A stretch of 64,000 nucleotides of DNA from Flavobacteriales bacterium (GCA_016713875.1 JADJOI010000003.1:1798001-1862000), one strand, 5' to 3'; positions 38,701-49,335 are shown, counted from the first letter of the stretch. A program made the numbers and translations. Notes: generated by a model from the letters alone, not told the origin.

Positions 38701-40941
38701 CCGAGCACGCTCACCGGCAGCAGCTTCGATCCGGGCAGCATGCTCGCAGGCGTGTACACCTACACGGTGACCGGTGCCGCGCCGTGTCCGAGCGAGAGTG
38801 CGAACGTGACCGTTGTGGTGAACACGCCTCCTGATCCCGGCACCGACGGCAGCATCACCCTTTGCAGCACCGACGCACCCGCCGATCTCTTCACTCCTCG
38901 GCGGCACGCCCGATACCGGTGGTGCATGGAGCGCCCGAGCACGCTCACCGGCAGCAGCTTCGATCCGGGCAGCATGCTCGCAGGCGTGTACACCTACACG
39001 GTGACCGGTGCCGCGCCGTGTCCGAGCGAGAGTGCGAACGTGACCGTTGTGGTGAACACGCCTCCTGATCCCGGCACCGACGGCAGCATCACCCTTTGCA
39101 GCACCGACGCGCCCGCCGATCTCTTCGTGCTGCTCGGCGGCACGCCCGATGTCGGAGGCGCGTGGAGCGGACCCAGCACGCTCACCGGCAGCAGCTTCGA
39201 TCCGGGCAGCATGACCGCCGGGGTGTACACCTACACGGTGACCGGCGCTGCGCCGTGTCCGAGCGAGAGTGCGAACGTGACCGTTGTGGTGAACACGCCT
39301 CCTGATCCCGGCACCGACGGCAGCATCACGCTCTGCAGCACCGACGCGCCCGCCGACCTCTTCGCGCTGCTCGGCGGCACGCCCGATGTCGGAGGCGCGT
39401 GGAGCGGGCCCAGCGCGCTCACCGGCAGCAGCTTCGATCCGGGCAGCATGCTCGCAGGCGTGTACACCTACACGGTGGCCGGTGCCGCGCCGTGCCCGAG
39501 TGAGAGCGCCACCGTCACGGTCGCCGTGAACGCCCCGCCCGATCCGGGCACGGACGGCAGCATCACGCTCTGCAGCACCGACGCACCCGCCGACCTCTTC
39601 GCCCTGCTGGGCGGCACGCCCGATGCCGGTGGTGCGTGGAGCGGCCCGAGCACGCTCACCGGCAGCAGCTTCGATCCGGGCAGCATGCTCGCAGGCGTGT
39701 ACACCTACACGGTGACCGGTGCCGCGCCGTGCCCGAGTGAGAGCGCCACCGTCACGGTCGCCGTCAACACCCCGCCCGATCCGGGCACCGACGGCAGCAT
39801 CACGCTCTGCAGCACCGACGCACCCGCCGACCTCTTCGCCCTGCTGGGCGGCACGCCCGATGCCGGTGGCGCGTGGAGCGGGCCCAGCGCGCTGGCCGGT
39901 AGCAGCTTCAATCCGGGCAGCATGCTCGAAGGCGTCTACACCTACACAGTGACCGGCGCTGCGCCGTGTCCGAGCGAGAGTGCGAACGTGACCGTTGTGG
40001 TGAACACGCCTCCTGATGCGGGGCTTGATGGTGGATTGACGCTGTGCGTCTCCAGTCCTTCGGTGCCACTCATCACGGGCTTGAACGGAAGTCCCGGTGC
40101 CGGTGGAACATGGACTGGACCCGGTGGGACCGCGGTCGCTGGGCTGTTCACCCCCGGGACCGATCCCACCGGCACCTACACCTACACGGTGGTCGGCCTT
40201 GCTCCCTGTCCATCCGCAACCGCGATCGTGCAGGTCATCGTGGCCACGGATCCGGATCCCGGGATCGACGGTGCTCTCCTGCTCTGCACGAGCGACGCGT
40301 CCACCCTGCTGTTCGCTGCGCTCGGAGGAACCCCCGATGCCGGCGGGAGTTGGTCAGGTCCGAGCCCAGTGGGCGGCGGACTTTTCGATCCCGGCACCAT
40401 GCTCGCGGGTGTCTACACCTACACCATCACGGTGCCACCGCCCTGCACCAGCGCCAGCAGCACGGTGACCGTGACGCTGAACACGCCGCCCGATCCGGGT
40501 GTTGACGGCGCCCTCTTGCTCTGCGCCACCAGTCCGGCCGCCGCTCTCCTCAGTGGCTTGGGCGGATCGCCGGATGCGGGTGGCGTGTGGAGCGGGCCCA
40601 GCCCGGTGATCGGCGGCCTCTTCGATCCGGTGGGCATGGCGCCTGGCACCTACACCTACACCGTCGCCGGAACGGCCCCCTGCCCAGCCGCTGCGGCCAT
40701 CGTGGAGGTCACCGTGGTGGCCAACCCGGATGCGGGAACGCCGGGTGCGATACGCTGTGCACCAGCAACGCGGCGACCGCCCTCTTCGCACAGCTCGGCG
40801 GCACGCCCGATGCGGGCGGAAGCTGGAGCGGTCCCAGCACGCTCAACGGCAGCAGCTTCGATCCCGGCACCATGCTCGCCGGCGTGTACACCTACACCAT
40901 CACGGTGCCACCGCCCTGCACCAGCGCCAGCAGTGCGGTGA
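35779..40941 (+). CDS. Giant T9SS type B repeat adhesin, 5' part (open frame ends after a frameshift near 40751)
   Basis: GTG at 35779 gives a good signal peptide (RGTSAALLFMAAVTWSGEVRSQ); a TTG at 35713 is the alternative. Order: CUB-like (NTCTGAFLDSGGQGGAGYGNN), PKD (YTWDWDDGTTSTS), P-domain (ICLDIEHSFLGDLVISIISPSG ... LNGMWTIEICDLWTFDNG), Ig-like module, a jelly-roll-like piece (VLQMLDSFGDGWNGASVTITING), then repeats of 79-80 residues from about 37879. Each repeat has the form DPGTDGSITLC...DLF-LLGGTPDAGGAWSGP...YTYTV-G-APCP, two Cys per unit. In-frame reading stops being the real one at 40751, where a C is missing relative to sister repeats; the last 63 codons to 40941 are out of frame. 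Continues as 40752-44825. Confidence 0.85.
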   Translation: MRGTSAALLFMAAVTWSGEVRSQVFEISNGTDNTCTGAFLDSGGQGGAGYGNNENYTYTLCPDNPGDAISVDFITFQLSTAGVAPIDNLTIHDGNSTSAPLIGSYTGTQLQGQVVSASPGNSSGCLTFVWTSNATGTGIFAASITCYVPCVRPVAAATMTPAAPAMICPGESVSFNGSGSTAAAGFSIASYTWDWDDGTTSTSANPAASHTFTAPGEYVVQLVVEDNNGCASVNLLDLQVLVGTEPTFTGTLADPGTCVGTPVCLDGVVNATTWSAQPTVDFGGGVALPDNVGSCFTSQLQFTGFSPGATLTNVNQLQSICLDIEHSFLGDLVISIISPSGETVVLHQQGGLGTYLGVPVDNELTPNAVGTCWTYCFSPTATNGTMAANAGATLPAGTYESVDPLAGLLGAQLNGMWTIEICDLWTFDNGFLCGWSMAFDPGLFGTLTEFTPTYGGACDSTWWTGPDIVSSTGDCDGICVQPPTPGTYAYVYHAADNFGCSYDTTVSVTVYPPPTVNAGADVTICAGQGPVQLGATASGGAPTSACTYVLQMLDSFGDGWNGASVTITINGVPATYTLNNGANGTVNLPVQTGDVIAISFTSGTYDNEITYRLRNGSNTIVFQDGPSPTIGPAWSGVVDCGTVPATYSYSWSPTAGLSDPNIANPTANPGTTTTYTVTVTQNGQPACVGSDQVTVTVATPYGAGTDGAITVCSDAAPFDLFALLTGATTGGTWTAPGGATVGATFSPGTDAAGIYTYTVTTGAPCPGNDQSTVTVTVVDLPDPGTDGSITLCSTDAPADLFTLLGGTPDAGGAWSGPSTLTGSSFDPGSMLAGVYTYTVTGAAPCPSESANVTVVVNTPPDPGTDGSITLCSTDAPADLFTLLGGTPDAGGAWSGPSTLTGSSFDPGSMLAGVYTYTVTGAAPCPSESANVTVVVNTPPDPGTDGSITLCSTDAPADLFTLLGGTPDTGGAWSGPSTLTGSSFDPGSMLAGVYTYTVTGAAPCPSESANVTVVVNTPPDPGTDGSITLCSTDAPADLFTPRRHARYRWCMERPSTLTGSSFDPGSMLAGVYTYTVTGAAPCPSESANVTVVVNTPPDPGTDGSITLCSTDAPADLFVLLGGTPDVGGAWSGPSTLTGSSFDPGSMTAGVYTYTVTGAAPCPSESANVTVVVNTPPDPGTDGSITLCSTDAPADLFALLGGTPDVGGAWSGPSALTGSSFDPGSMLAGVYTYTVAGAAPCPSESATVTVAVNAPPDPGTDGSITLCSTDAPADLFALLGGTPDAGGAWSGPSTLTGSSFDPGSMLAGVYTYTVTGAAPCPSESATVTVAVNTPPDPGTDGSITLCSTDAPADLFALLGGTPDAGGAWSGPSALAGSSFNPGSMLEGVYTYTVTGAAPCPSESANVTVVVNTPPDAGLDGGLTLCVSSPSVPLITGLNGSPGAGGTWTGPGGTAVAGLFTPGTDPTGTYTYTVVGLAPCPSATAIVQVIVATDPDPGIDGALLLCTSDASTLLFAALGGTPDAGGSWSGPSPVGGGLFDPGTMLAGVYTYTITVPPPCTSASSTVTVTLNTPPDPGVDGALLLCATSPAAALLSGLGGSPDAGGVWSGPSPVIGGLFDPVGMAPGTYTYTVAGTAPCPAAAAIVEVTVVANPDAGTPGAIRCAPATRRPPSSHSSAARPMRAEAGAVPARSTAAASIPAPCSPACTPTPSRCHRPAPAPAVR
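38122..40014 (+). repeat. Tandem array of eight 237-bp repeats inside the adhesin gene
   Basis: Unit starts at 38122, 38359, 38596, 38833, 39067, 39304, 39541 and 39778, each 237 bp (79 codons) except the unit at 38833, which is 234 bp. The first four units are almost identical in DNA sequence, the later ones diverge mostly at third codon positions. The short unit lacks AC near 38892 and one G near 38932, so 14 codons are read out of frame between the two. Confidence 0.95.
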
Positions 40942-42386
40942 CCGTTGCGCTGAGCACCCCGCCCGACCCGGGTGTTGACGGTGCCCTCTTGCTCTGCGCT
41001 ACCAGCCCGGCCACGGCGCTCATCGGCGGCCTTGGCGGTTCGCCCGATGCGGGTGGCGTGTGGAGCGGGCCCAGCCCGGTGGTCGGCGGCCTCTTCGATC
41101 CGGCCGGCATGGCCCCTGGCACCTACACCTACACCGTCGCTGGAACGCCCCCCTGCCCAGCCGCTGCGGCCATCGTGGAGGTCACCGTGGTGGCCAACCC
41201 GGATGCGGGAACGCCGGGTGCGATCACGCTATGCACCAGCAACGCGGCGACCGACCTCTTCGCACAGCTCGGCGGCACGCCCGATGCCGGCGGAACTTGG
41301 AGCGGGCCCAGCACGCTCAACGGCAGCAGCTTCGATCCCGGCACCATGCTCGCCGGTGTGTACACCTACTCCATCTCAGTACCACCGCCCTGCATGAGCG
41401 CCAGCAGTGCGGTGACCGTTGCGCTGAGCACCCCGCCCGACCCTGGCACGGGCGGCGCACTCTTGCTCTGCGCTACCAGCCCGGCCACGGCGCTCATCGG
41501 CGGCCTTGGCGGTTCGCCCGATGCGGGTGGTGTGTGGAGCGGGCCCAGCCCGGTGGTCGGCGGCCTCTTCGATCCGGCCGGCATGGCCCCTGGCACCTAC
41601 ACGTACAGCGTCGCCGGCACCGCGCCCTGCCCAGCCGCTGCGGCCCTCGTGGAGGTCACCGTGGTGGCCAACCCGGATGCGGGAACGCCGGGTGCGATCA
41701 CGCAATGCACCACCGATGCGGCGGTAGACCTCTTCGCGCAGCTCGGCGGCACGCCCGATGCCGGCGGAACTTGGAGCGGGCCCAGCGCGCTCAATGGCAG
41801 CAGCTTCGATCCCGGCACCATGTTCGCCGGGGTGTACACCTACACCATCACCGTGCCGCCGCCCTGCAGCAGCGCCAGCAGCACGGTGACCGTGACGCTG
41901 AGCACGCCGCCCGATCCGGGTGTTGACGGCGCCCTCTTGCTCTGCGCCACCAGTCCGGCCGCCGCTCTCCTCAGTGGCTTGGGCGGATCGCCGGATGCGG
42001 GTGGCGTGTGGAGCGGGCCCAGCCCGGTGATCGGCGGCCTCTTCGATCCGGTGGGCATGGCGCCTGGCACCTACACCTACACCGTCGCCGGAACGGCCCC
42101 CTGCCCAGCCGCTGCGGCCATCGTGGAGGTCACCGTGGTGGCCAACCCGGATGCGGGAACGCCGGGTGCGATCACGCTGTGCACCAGCAACGCGGCGACC
42201 GACCTCTTCGCACAGCTCGGCGGCACGCCCGATGCGGGCGGAAGCTGGAGCGGTCCCAGCACGCTCAACGGCAGCAGCTTCGATCCGGGCACCATGCTCG
42301 CGGGCGTCTACACCTACACCATCACGGTGCCGCCGCCCTGCAGCAGCGCCAGCAGCACGGTGACCGTCACGCTCAGCACACCGCCC
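40492..42386 (+). repeat. Tandem array of four 474-bp dimeric repeats inside the adhesin gene
   Basis: Dimers start at 40492, 40965, 41439 and 41913. Each holds one 'DPGVDGALLLCATSPA' unit and one 'DAGTPGAITLCTSNAA' unit of 79 codons. The first dimer is 473 bp because of one missing C after 40751. This higher-order repeat shows that a two-unit block was amplified after the single units had diverged. Confidence 0.95.
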
Positions 42387-44825
42387 GATCCGGGAAGCGA
42401 TGGGGTGTTGACCGTATGCGCGGTGAGCGGCCCGGCCTCGTTGATCACGGCCTTGGGGGGCACACCTGATGCGGGCGGCCTATGGACCGATCCCAACGGC
42501 GATCCCCACAATGGGCTCTTCGACCCGCTCGTGGACCCCGTCGGCATCTACACCTACACGGTGGTCGGTCAGGCCCCTTGTCCGGCCCTGTCGGCCTCGG
42601 CCACGGTGCAGGTGCAGGCCGCACCCTCCGCTGGAACCCCGGCCGTGCTGAACCTGTGTGCGAGCGGATCGCCCGTGGACCTGTTGCCGGTGTTGGGCGG
42701 AGCCGATCCGGGCGGCACCTGGACCGACCCGAATGGCGATCCCTTCACCGGTCCCTTCGACCCCACCGCGGATCCTGCAGGCCTGTACACTTATACCGTG
42801 GCAGGAACAGCGCCCTGTCCCTCCGCATCGGCCACGATCACGGTGCAGCTGCTGACCGACCCGGATGCAGGCGCCGATGCCACGCTCACGCTGTGCTCCA
42901 CGGGTGCAGTGGTGGACCTCTTCAGCCAATTGGGTGGCACACCGGACGCCGGTGGCCAGTGGCTTGATCCGAACGGCCAACCGGTGACCGCCAGCTTCGA
43001 TCCGGCGAGCGGGGCCGTGGGGAACTACACCTACGTGCTGGTGGTGCCGGCCCCTTGCGTGAACGATACGGCCCACGTGATGGTGAGCGTGATCCCCGCC
43101 GTGGACGCCGGCCTTGACGGAGCGCTGCTGCTCTGCGCCACCGATGCGCCTGTTCCCTTGTTCGGTCAGTTGGGCGGCACGCCAGATGCCGGAGGCCTCT
43201 GGATGGATCCCCAGAACCAGCCGTGGACCGGCCCCTTCGACCCATCGCTCCATCCGGCCGGCACCTATACGTACCAGGTCGATGGCACCGCACCCTGCCC
43301 GGATGATGCCGCCACCGTGGTGGTCGCGGTGGAAGCACTGCCCGACGCAGGTGTGGACGGCAGCACGACCGTATGTCCCGAAGCCGCACCGGTGAACCTG
43401 TTCACGCTGCTGGGCGGAACGCCGGATGCAGGTGGTGCGTGGACCGATCCGAACGGCTGGCCGAGCAACGGTGTGTTCGACCCTGGGACCGACCCCCAAG
43501 GCGGTTACACCTATACCGTCCTCGGCCAGGGTGCCTGCCCCAACGCCAGCGCCAGCGCCACGCTGAGCATCTTCCTGCTGGCGCCGCCCGATGCGGGCCC
43601 CGACCTGGTGGTGTGCGACCTCATGGCCCCGCTGAACGCGACCGGCACGTGGAGCAGCGGTCACTGGATCGCGGGAGACAGTGCGGAAGTGCTCGATGCG
43701 TTCGCCCCGTTCACGATGGCCAAAGCGCCCGGCTCCGGGGCGTACAGCTTCATCTGGTCGGTGCTGTCCACGGATGGTTGCGCGATGGCCGACACGGTCG
43801 TGATCACCTTCACCACGCCGATCACCGCGGTGGAACAGACCACGGATGCGATCTGCCACGGGGCGTGCGACGGATCGGTCCAGGTGGACGCTGCCGGAGG
43901 CAACGGGGCCTTCACCTTCCAATGGTCGCCCCTGGTGAACGCCACGTCCACGGCGACCGCATGCAGTGCACAGGGGCTCTGCGCAGGCCTGTACACGGTG
44001 ACCGTGCTCGACACGAACGCCTGCTCCGCGCAGCTCACCTTCCCCATCGGCGAACCGCCTCCGTTGGTGATCGATGCCATCGCAACGACGCCCGAGACCT
44101 GCCCGGGCACCTGTGATGGCACGCTTCAGGTGGTGGATCCCGAAGGCGTCCTCTACAGCTTCGACGGCGGCACCACCTGGCTGCCGGACCCCATCAGCAT
44201 TGCGCTCTGCTCCGGACCGTACACCGTGCTGATGATGAACGCGGTCGGCTGCCTGGCCGCCTCACCGGCGATGCTGATCCCGCCAGCCCCGGTGGTGGCG
44301 GACTTCGTGGCCCAGCCGGATACCGTGCTCGTCTCGGACCCCACGGTGATCTTCACCAACGAGAGCGACAATGCCAGTTGGTTCACCTGGGACTTCGCCG
44401 GATCGGGCACGAGCACGCTTCACGACCCTTCGTTCACCTTCCCCGATGTGCTGGGCGGCACCTACACCGTGTGCCTCACCGCGGTGAACGGCAATGGCTG
44501 TGTGGACAGTATCTGCCATCCGGTGGTGGTGCTGGACCTCCTCGCGGTGCATGTGCCGAACGCCTTCACACCGAACGCCGACGGCATCAACGACCACTTC
44601 ATGCCCGTGTTCAACGAGCCTTCGTTGCTCACCGAATACACCTTCATGATCTTCGACCGGTGGGGCGAGCTCATCTGGGAGAGCGTGGTGCCGCACGAGC
44701 CCTGGACCGGGGACTACAATGGCATACCGGTGCAACAGGAGGTCTACACCTGGCGGTTGATCTACAAGGACGGACGCTCGTTCAAGAAGGAGGCAGTGAT
44801 GGGGCATGTGACGGTGCTTCGATGA
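40752..44825 (+). CDS. Giant T9SS type B repeat adhesin, 3' part
   Basis: In-frame continuation of the gene starting at 35779; the free open frame begins at 40587 but its first 55 codons are out of frame with the repeats. It has about eleven more 79-80-residue repeats, the last five (from 42387) divergent with WTDPNG in place of WSGP. Then come an Ig-like module, a SprB-like segment (DAICHGACDGSVQVDAAGGNGAF; TPETCPGTCDGTL), a PKD-type domain (FTWDFAGSGTSTLHDPSF) and the type B CTD (VHVPNAFTPNADGINDHF ... MIFDRWGELIW ... VYTWRLIYKDGR). Bridging the frameshift gives about 3,015 residues. Such repeat proteins (SprB, for example) act in adhesion or gliding on surfaces; the direct function here is inferred. 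Confidence 0.85.
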   Translation, partial: TLCTSNAATALFAQLGGTPDAGGSWSGPSTLNGSSFDPGTMLAGVYTYTITVPPPCTSASSAVTVALSTPPDPGVDGALLLCATSPATALIGGLGGSPDAGGVWSGPSPVVGGLFDPAGMAPGTYTYTVAGTPPCPAAAAIVEVTVVANPDAGTPGAITLCTSNAATDLFAQLGGTPDAGGTWSGPSTLNGSSFDPGTMLAGVYTYSISVPPPCMSASSAVTVALSTPPDPGTGGALLLCATSPATALIGGLGGSPDAGGVWSGPSPVVGGLFDPAGMAPGTYTYSVAGTAPCPAAAALVEVTVVANPDAGTPGAITQCTTDAAVDLFAQLGGTPDAGGTWSGPSALNGSSFDPGTMFAGVYTYTITVPPPCSSASSTVTVTLSTPPDPGVDGALLLCATSPAAALLSGLGGSPDAGGVWSGPSPVIGGLFDPVGMAPGTYTYTVAGTAPCPAAAAIVEVTVVANPDAGTPGAITLCTSNAATDLFAQLGGTPDAGGSWSGPSTLNGSSFDPGTMLAGVYTYTITVPPPCSSASSTVTVTLSTPPDPGSDGVLTVCAVSGPASLITALGGTPDAGGLWTDPNGDPHNGLFDPLVDPVGIYTYTVVGQAPCPALSASATVQVQAAPSAGTPAVLNLCASGSPVDLLPVLGGADPGGTWTDPNGDPFTGPFDPTADPAGLYTYTVAGTAPCPSASATITVQLLTDPDAGADATLTLCSTGAVVDLFSQLGGTPDAGGQWLDPNGQPVTASFDPASGAVGNYTYVLVVPAPCVNDTAHVMVSVIPAVDAGLDGALLLCATDAPVPLFGQLGGTPDAGGLWMDPQNQPWTGPFDPSLHPAGTYTYQVDGTAPCPDDAATVVVAVEALPDAGVDGSTTVCPEAAPVNLFTLLGGTPDAGGAWTDPNGWPSNGVFDPGTDPQGGYTYTVLGQGACPNASASATLSIFLLAPPDAGPDLVVCDLMAPLNATGTWSSGHWIAGDSAEVLDAFAPFTMAKAPGSGAYSFIWSVLSTDGCAMADTVVITFTTPITAVEQTTDAICHGACDGSVQVDAAGGNGAFTFQWSPLVNATSTATACSAQGLCAGLYTVTVLDTNACSAQLTFPIGEPPPLVIDAIATTPETCPGTCDGTLQVVDPEGVLYSFDGGTTWLPDPISIALCSGPYTVLMMNAVGCLAASPAMLIPPAPVVADFVAQPDTVLVSDPTVIFTNESDNASWFTWDFAGSGTSTLHDPSFTFPDVLGGTYTVCLTAVNGNGCVDSICHPVVVLDLLAVHVPNAFTPNADGINDHFMPVFNEPSLLTEYTFMIFDRWGELIWESVVPHEPWTGDYNGIPVQQEVYTWRLIYKDGRSFKKEAVMGHVTVLR

Positions 44826-44928
44826 GGGATCTCGCCTTAGGGAACGTAGGTCGCCTATCGGATGGGTGAGCGTGTGACAGCGCCCATCCATGATCGACCT
44901 TCCCGTTCAGGCGCGTGCCACAGCGCGG

Positions 44929-46473
44929 TCAGTGGTTTCGCATGCCCAGTCCGAGGCTATCGAGGAGGTCGCCGGTCCCCATGGAGGGCCCGGTGATCAG
45001 GAGCAGGGGTGGGGCCGACGACGCTTCGATGACCTGTATCCTTCCGTTCAAGCGGTCGGCAAAGGCCACTGCATCGAAGCCATCGAGGAGTATGCGGTCG
45101 ATCGTCACACGCTCAAGTTCCTTGAGCTTCCAGGTGCGCCTATCCAGGTCGGGCTGGACGGTCTCTGGAAAACCATCGATCAGGCACGGACACCCGTAGT
45201 TCATCATGTGCTTGGTTGGCAGCCAGCCCAACACAAGTAGGTCGGCCTTCTCCTCCATGGCCACCACGTGGATCTTCGCACATCGTGTCTTGACCTCCTG
45301 AAGCGCCATGACATGCAGGTTCTTCTCCTTCGCGGGATGGACCTGCACTTCAATGACGATAGGGAGTCGTGTGACCTTGAGGCCCAGCAACGCTCCGGAA
45401 GCCAGTCCGACCACTCCGATCGACCAGCGCGGCAGAAGTTCAGGAACGAGCGCCAAGGCGATGACGACCAACACCGGTGCACCGATGAACATCCTCGTCC
45501 AGGAATAGAACACGGTCGGCATCCCGTCATTCACCTTATTGACACCGATCGCGGCCACCAACACCACCGCACTGAGGAGGAGGAAGGCCGCCACCTCACG
45601 GTGCCTACGGGTCCAAAGCCAGGCACCGAGCCCAAGCAGGATGAGGACGAGAAAGCCGCCATGCCCCCAGAAGAAGGGCGTCGCCTGGCCCAGTAAAAGG
45701 TCGACGGCCTGCAGCGTGATCCGTTGCAGATCGAAGTCCAACGGCCATTCCCGATGGACCACGTACTCAGGGCGGGCATCATAGAACGTGTTGGCAAGAT
45801 GCCGTAGCGCAAGGCCGGGAATGGCTCCTACAGCCACGTGAAGCCACGCGCGTCGGTCCCCGCGGAACCTGAAGGCCAGCAGGACCAGCACCGGTGCCAG
45901 CAGCAACGCTGCGTTGGGGTTCGCGGTCCACGCAAGCGTGGCGAGGAACGCACAGGGTGCGAGCAGCATGCGTAGCTGAGGGAACAGGGGCACCACGGAG
46001 AATGAGGCGAGGCAGACACCGGTCACGAACCCTCGCGGCATGGAGGATACCAGGCCGAACTCCACGGGCAAAGCGATCGGGACCACCAGGATCAATGCGG
46101 TCTGCACGGGCCGGCGATCGCGGTACGCCAATGCGGCGAGCATGAAGTAGGGGAACAGCGCAAGCGAGGCGGTGACCAAGGGCAGGGCACGTTCATGACC
46201 CAGACCGGCCCAAAGAAGCGGCACTGCCAGGAGACCCTCCAGCATGGTGTTGTACCGCTGACCGTAGAAGAAGGGCTCATGAAAACGGCCATGCGCCATT
46301 TCCTCGGCAGCATTCCACATAATGGTCTGATCATCGTCGATGTACCGGAACGAGAACCGCTCAAGCACGAGCCATCGGTCCAGGAGCACGAGCAGAACGC
46401 ACGCCGCCAACAGTACGGACGACCAACGCCTCCATCGGCGGGGTTCATCATTGGCTTGGACGGGCGCGATCAC
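44929..46473 (-). CDS. Polytopic membrane protein, GT-C glycosyltransferase-like
   Basis: 514 residues, GTG start at 46473 (a stop codon lies just upstream in frame, and no ATG occurs for about 50 codons). The first membrane helix (SVLLAACVLLVLLDRW) is followed by YIDDDQTIMWNAAEEMAHGRF, an acidic motif in the first outer loop like that of GT-C enzymes (ArnT/PMT type), then about nine further hydrophobic helices and a soluble C-terminal tail of about 150 residues. GT-C enzymes move sugars from lipid carriers to proteins or lipids. No close family was recognised, so the call is by architecture. Base composition looks a little less GC-rich than the neighbours. Confidence 0.5.
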   Translation of the reverse strand: MIAPVQANDEPRRWRRWSSVLLAACVLLVLLDRWLVLERFSFRYIDDDQTIMWNAAEEMAHGRFHEPFFYGQRYNTMLEGLLAVPLLWAGLGHERALPLVTASLALFPYFMLAALAYRDRRPVQTALILVVPIALPVEFGLVSSMPRGFVTGVCLASFSVVPLFPQLRMLLAPCAFLATLAWTANPNAALLLAPVLVLLAFRFRGDRRAWLHVAVGAIPGLALRHLANTFYDARPEYVVHREWPLDFDLQRITLQAVDLLLGQATPFFWGHGGFLVLILLGLGAWLWTRRHREVAAFLLLSAVVLVAAIGVNKVNDGMPTVFYSWTRMFIGAPVLVVIALALVPELLPRWSIGVVGLASGALLGLKVTRLPIVIEVQVHPAKEKNLHVMALQEVKTRCAKIHVVAMEEKADLLVLGWLPTKHMMNYGCPCLIDGFPETVQPDLDRRTWKLKELERVTIDRILLDGFDAVAFADRLNGRIQVIEASSAPPLLLITGPSMGTGDLLDSLGLGMRNH

Positions 46474-46533
46474 GGTGCAAGTTCATCAACCCCATGGAAC
46501 GGGTGATGGTCGCTGCCTGCAGCACGACGCAAG

Positions 46534-46556
46534 AAGCCCGGCTCATCGCCGGGCTT
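46534..46556 (-). terminator. Hairpin terminator after gyrB
   Basis: AAGCCCGGC (46534-46542) and GCCGGGCTT (46548-46556) form a perfect 9-bp stem with a 5-base loop, 40 bp after the gyrB stop (minus). The U-tract is short (TTCTTGC). Confidence 0.6.
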
Positions 46557-46595
46557 TCCCGTTCCGGGGGGGCACAGGCAAGATGCCTGTGGGCC

Positions 46596-48740
<2,145 letters not shown>

Positions 48741-48840
48741 TCAAGGTGGTCCGGGAACGGGCCTCGGCACGCCCCTTGGTCCAACGCCCCCCTTTCCGGC
48801 TCCTGAAGTTCTCCACCACCCTGTCGAATGAAGATGATGG

Positions 48841-49335
48841 ATGATTAGCTTCGGAGCAAACTCATCACACCATGAGAACGCCCTTCCGCCCTTCCGCCCT
48901 TCCGCCCTTCCGCACACCGCTAAGCTGCTGATGCTCGTGGGCCTGCTCGCCTTGCCCTCGGCGCTGCTCACGGCCTTCCGCTCCGGCCACCCCATCGCCC
49001 CCATGGCCGGGGCCACCTTCCGGATCGACAATGCGACCGGCTGTCCGTATGCGGCGATCATCAAGCACAGCAACAACTGCCCGGCGACCACGTTGCCGTC
49101 CACCACAAGCCTGAGCATTCCTGCATTCGGCTCTGCGTCCGTGACGGTGACTGGTACTTACATCAATTCGATCGAGCTGTGGACCGGCACCACATGGGCC
49201 ACCTGGTCCTGCACGGGAAGCGGCTGGAGCAATACCGTTCAAGTGTGCCCGCACCCGCCATTGGCCCCGGACTATTGGGCATGGGTCGAAGGGGATGGCG
49301 GTATGAATAACAAGATCGATTGGGACCCATGGTAG
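48841..49335 (+). CDS. Small secreted protein of unknown function, start affected by an 8-bp tandem repeat
   Basis: 164 residues as read from ATG 48841. The N-terminal part has a hydrophobic stretch (AKLLMLVGLLALPSALLTAF) typical of a signal peptide, followed by a mature part rich in Ser/Thr/Trp with four Cys (DNATGCPYAAIIKHSNNCPA; ATWSCTGSGW; VQVCPHPP). The better-looking start, ATG 48872 (MRTPFRPSALP), is out of frame by one copy of CGCCCTTC. The stop overlaps the start of the next gene (ATGGTAG at 49329-49335), so the two are coupled. I recognise no family. Confidence 0.6.
   Translation: MISFGANSSHHENALPPFRPSALPHTAKLLMLVGLLALPSALLTAFRSGHPIAPMAGATFRIDNATGCPYAAIIKHSNNCPATTLPSTTSLSIPAFGSASVTVTGTYINSIELWTGTTWATWSCTGSGWSNTVQVCPHPPLAPDYWAWVEGDGGMNNKIDWDPW
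48879..48910 (+). repeat. Four tandem copies of the octamer CGCCCTTC
   Basis: CGCCCTTC repeats exactly four times in the 5' coding region of the small secreted protein. Eight is not a multiple of three, so each gain or loss of a unit changes the frame. With three copies ATG 48872 would read into the signal peptide; with four it meets TGA after 19 codons. Confidence 0.85.

Noticed and set aside
36676..38907. Minus-strand 743-codon frame with internal repeats
   Set aside because: Its repeats are only the reverse reading of the adhesin DNA repeats; no start context or domain.
38122..42386. Regular direct repeats as a CRISPR array
   Set aside because: Periods are 237 and 474 bp and the repeats are coding, without spacers; no cas genes.
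44826..44928. Inverted repeat GATGGG...CCCATC between convergent genes as a terminator
   Set aside because: Only 6-bp arms with a 16-base loop and no U-tract; too weak to list.
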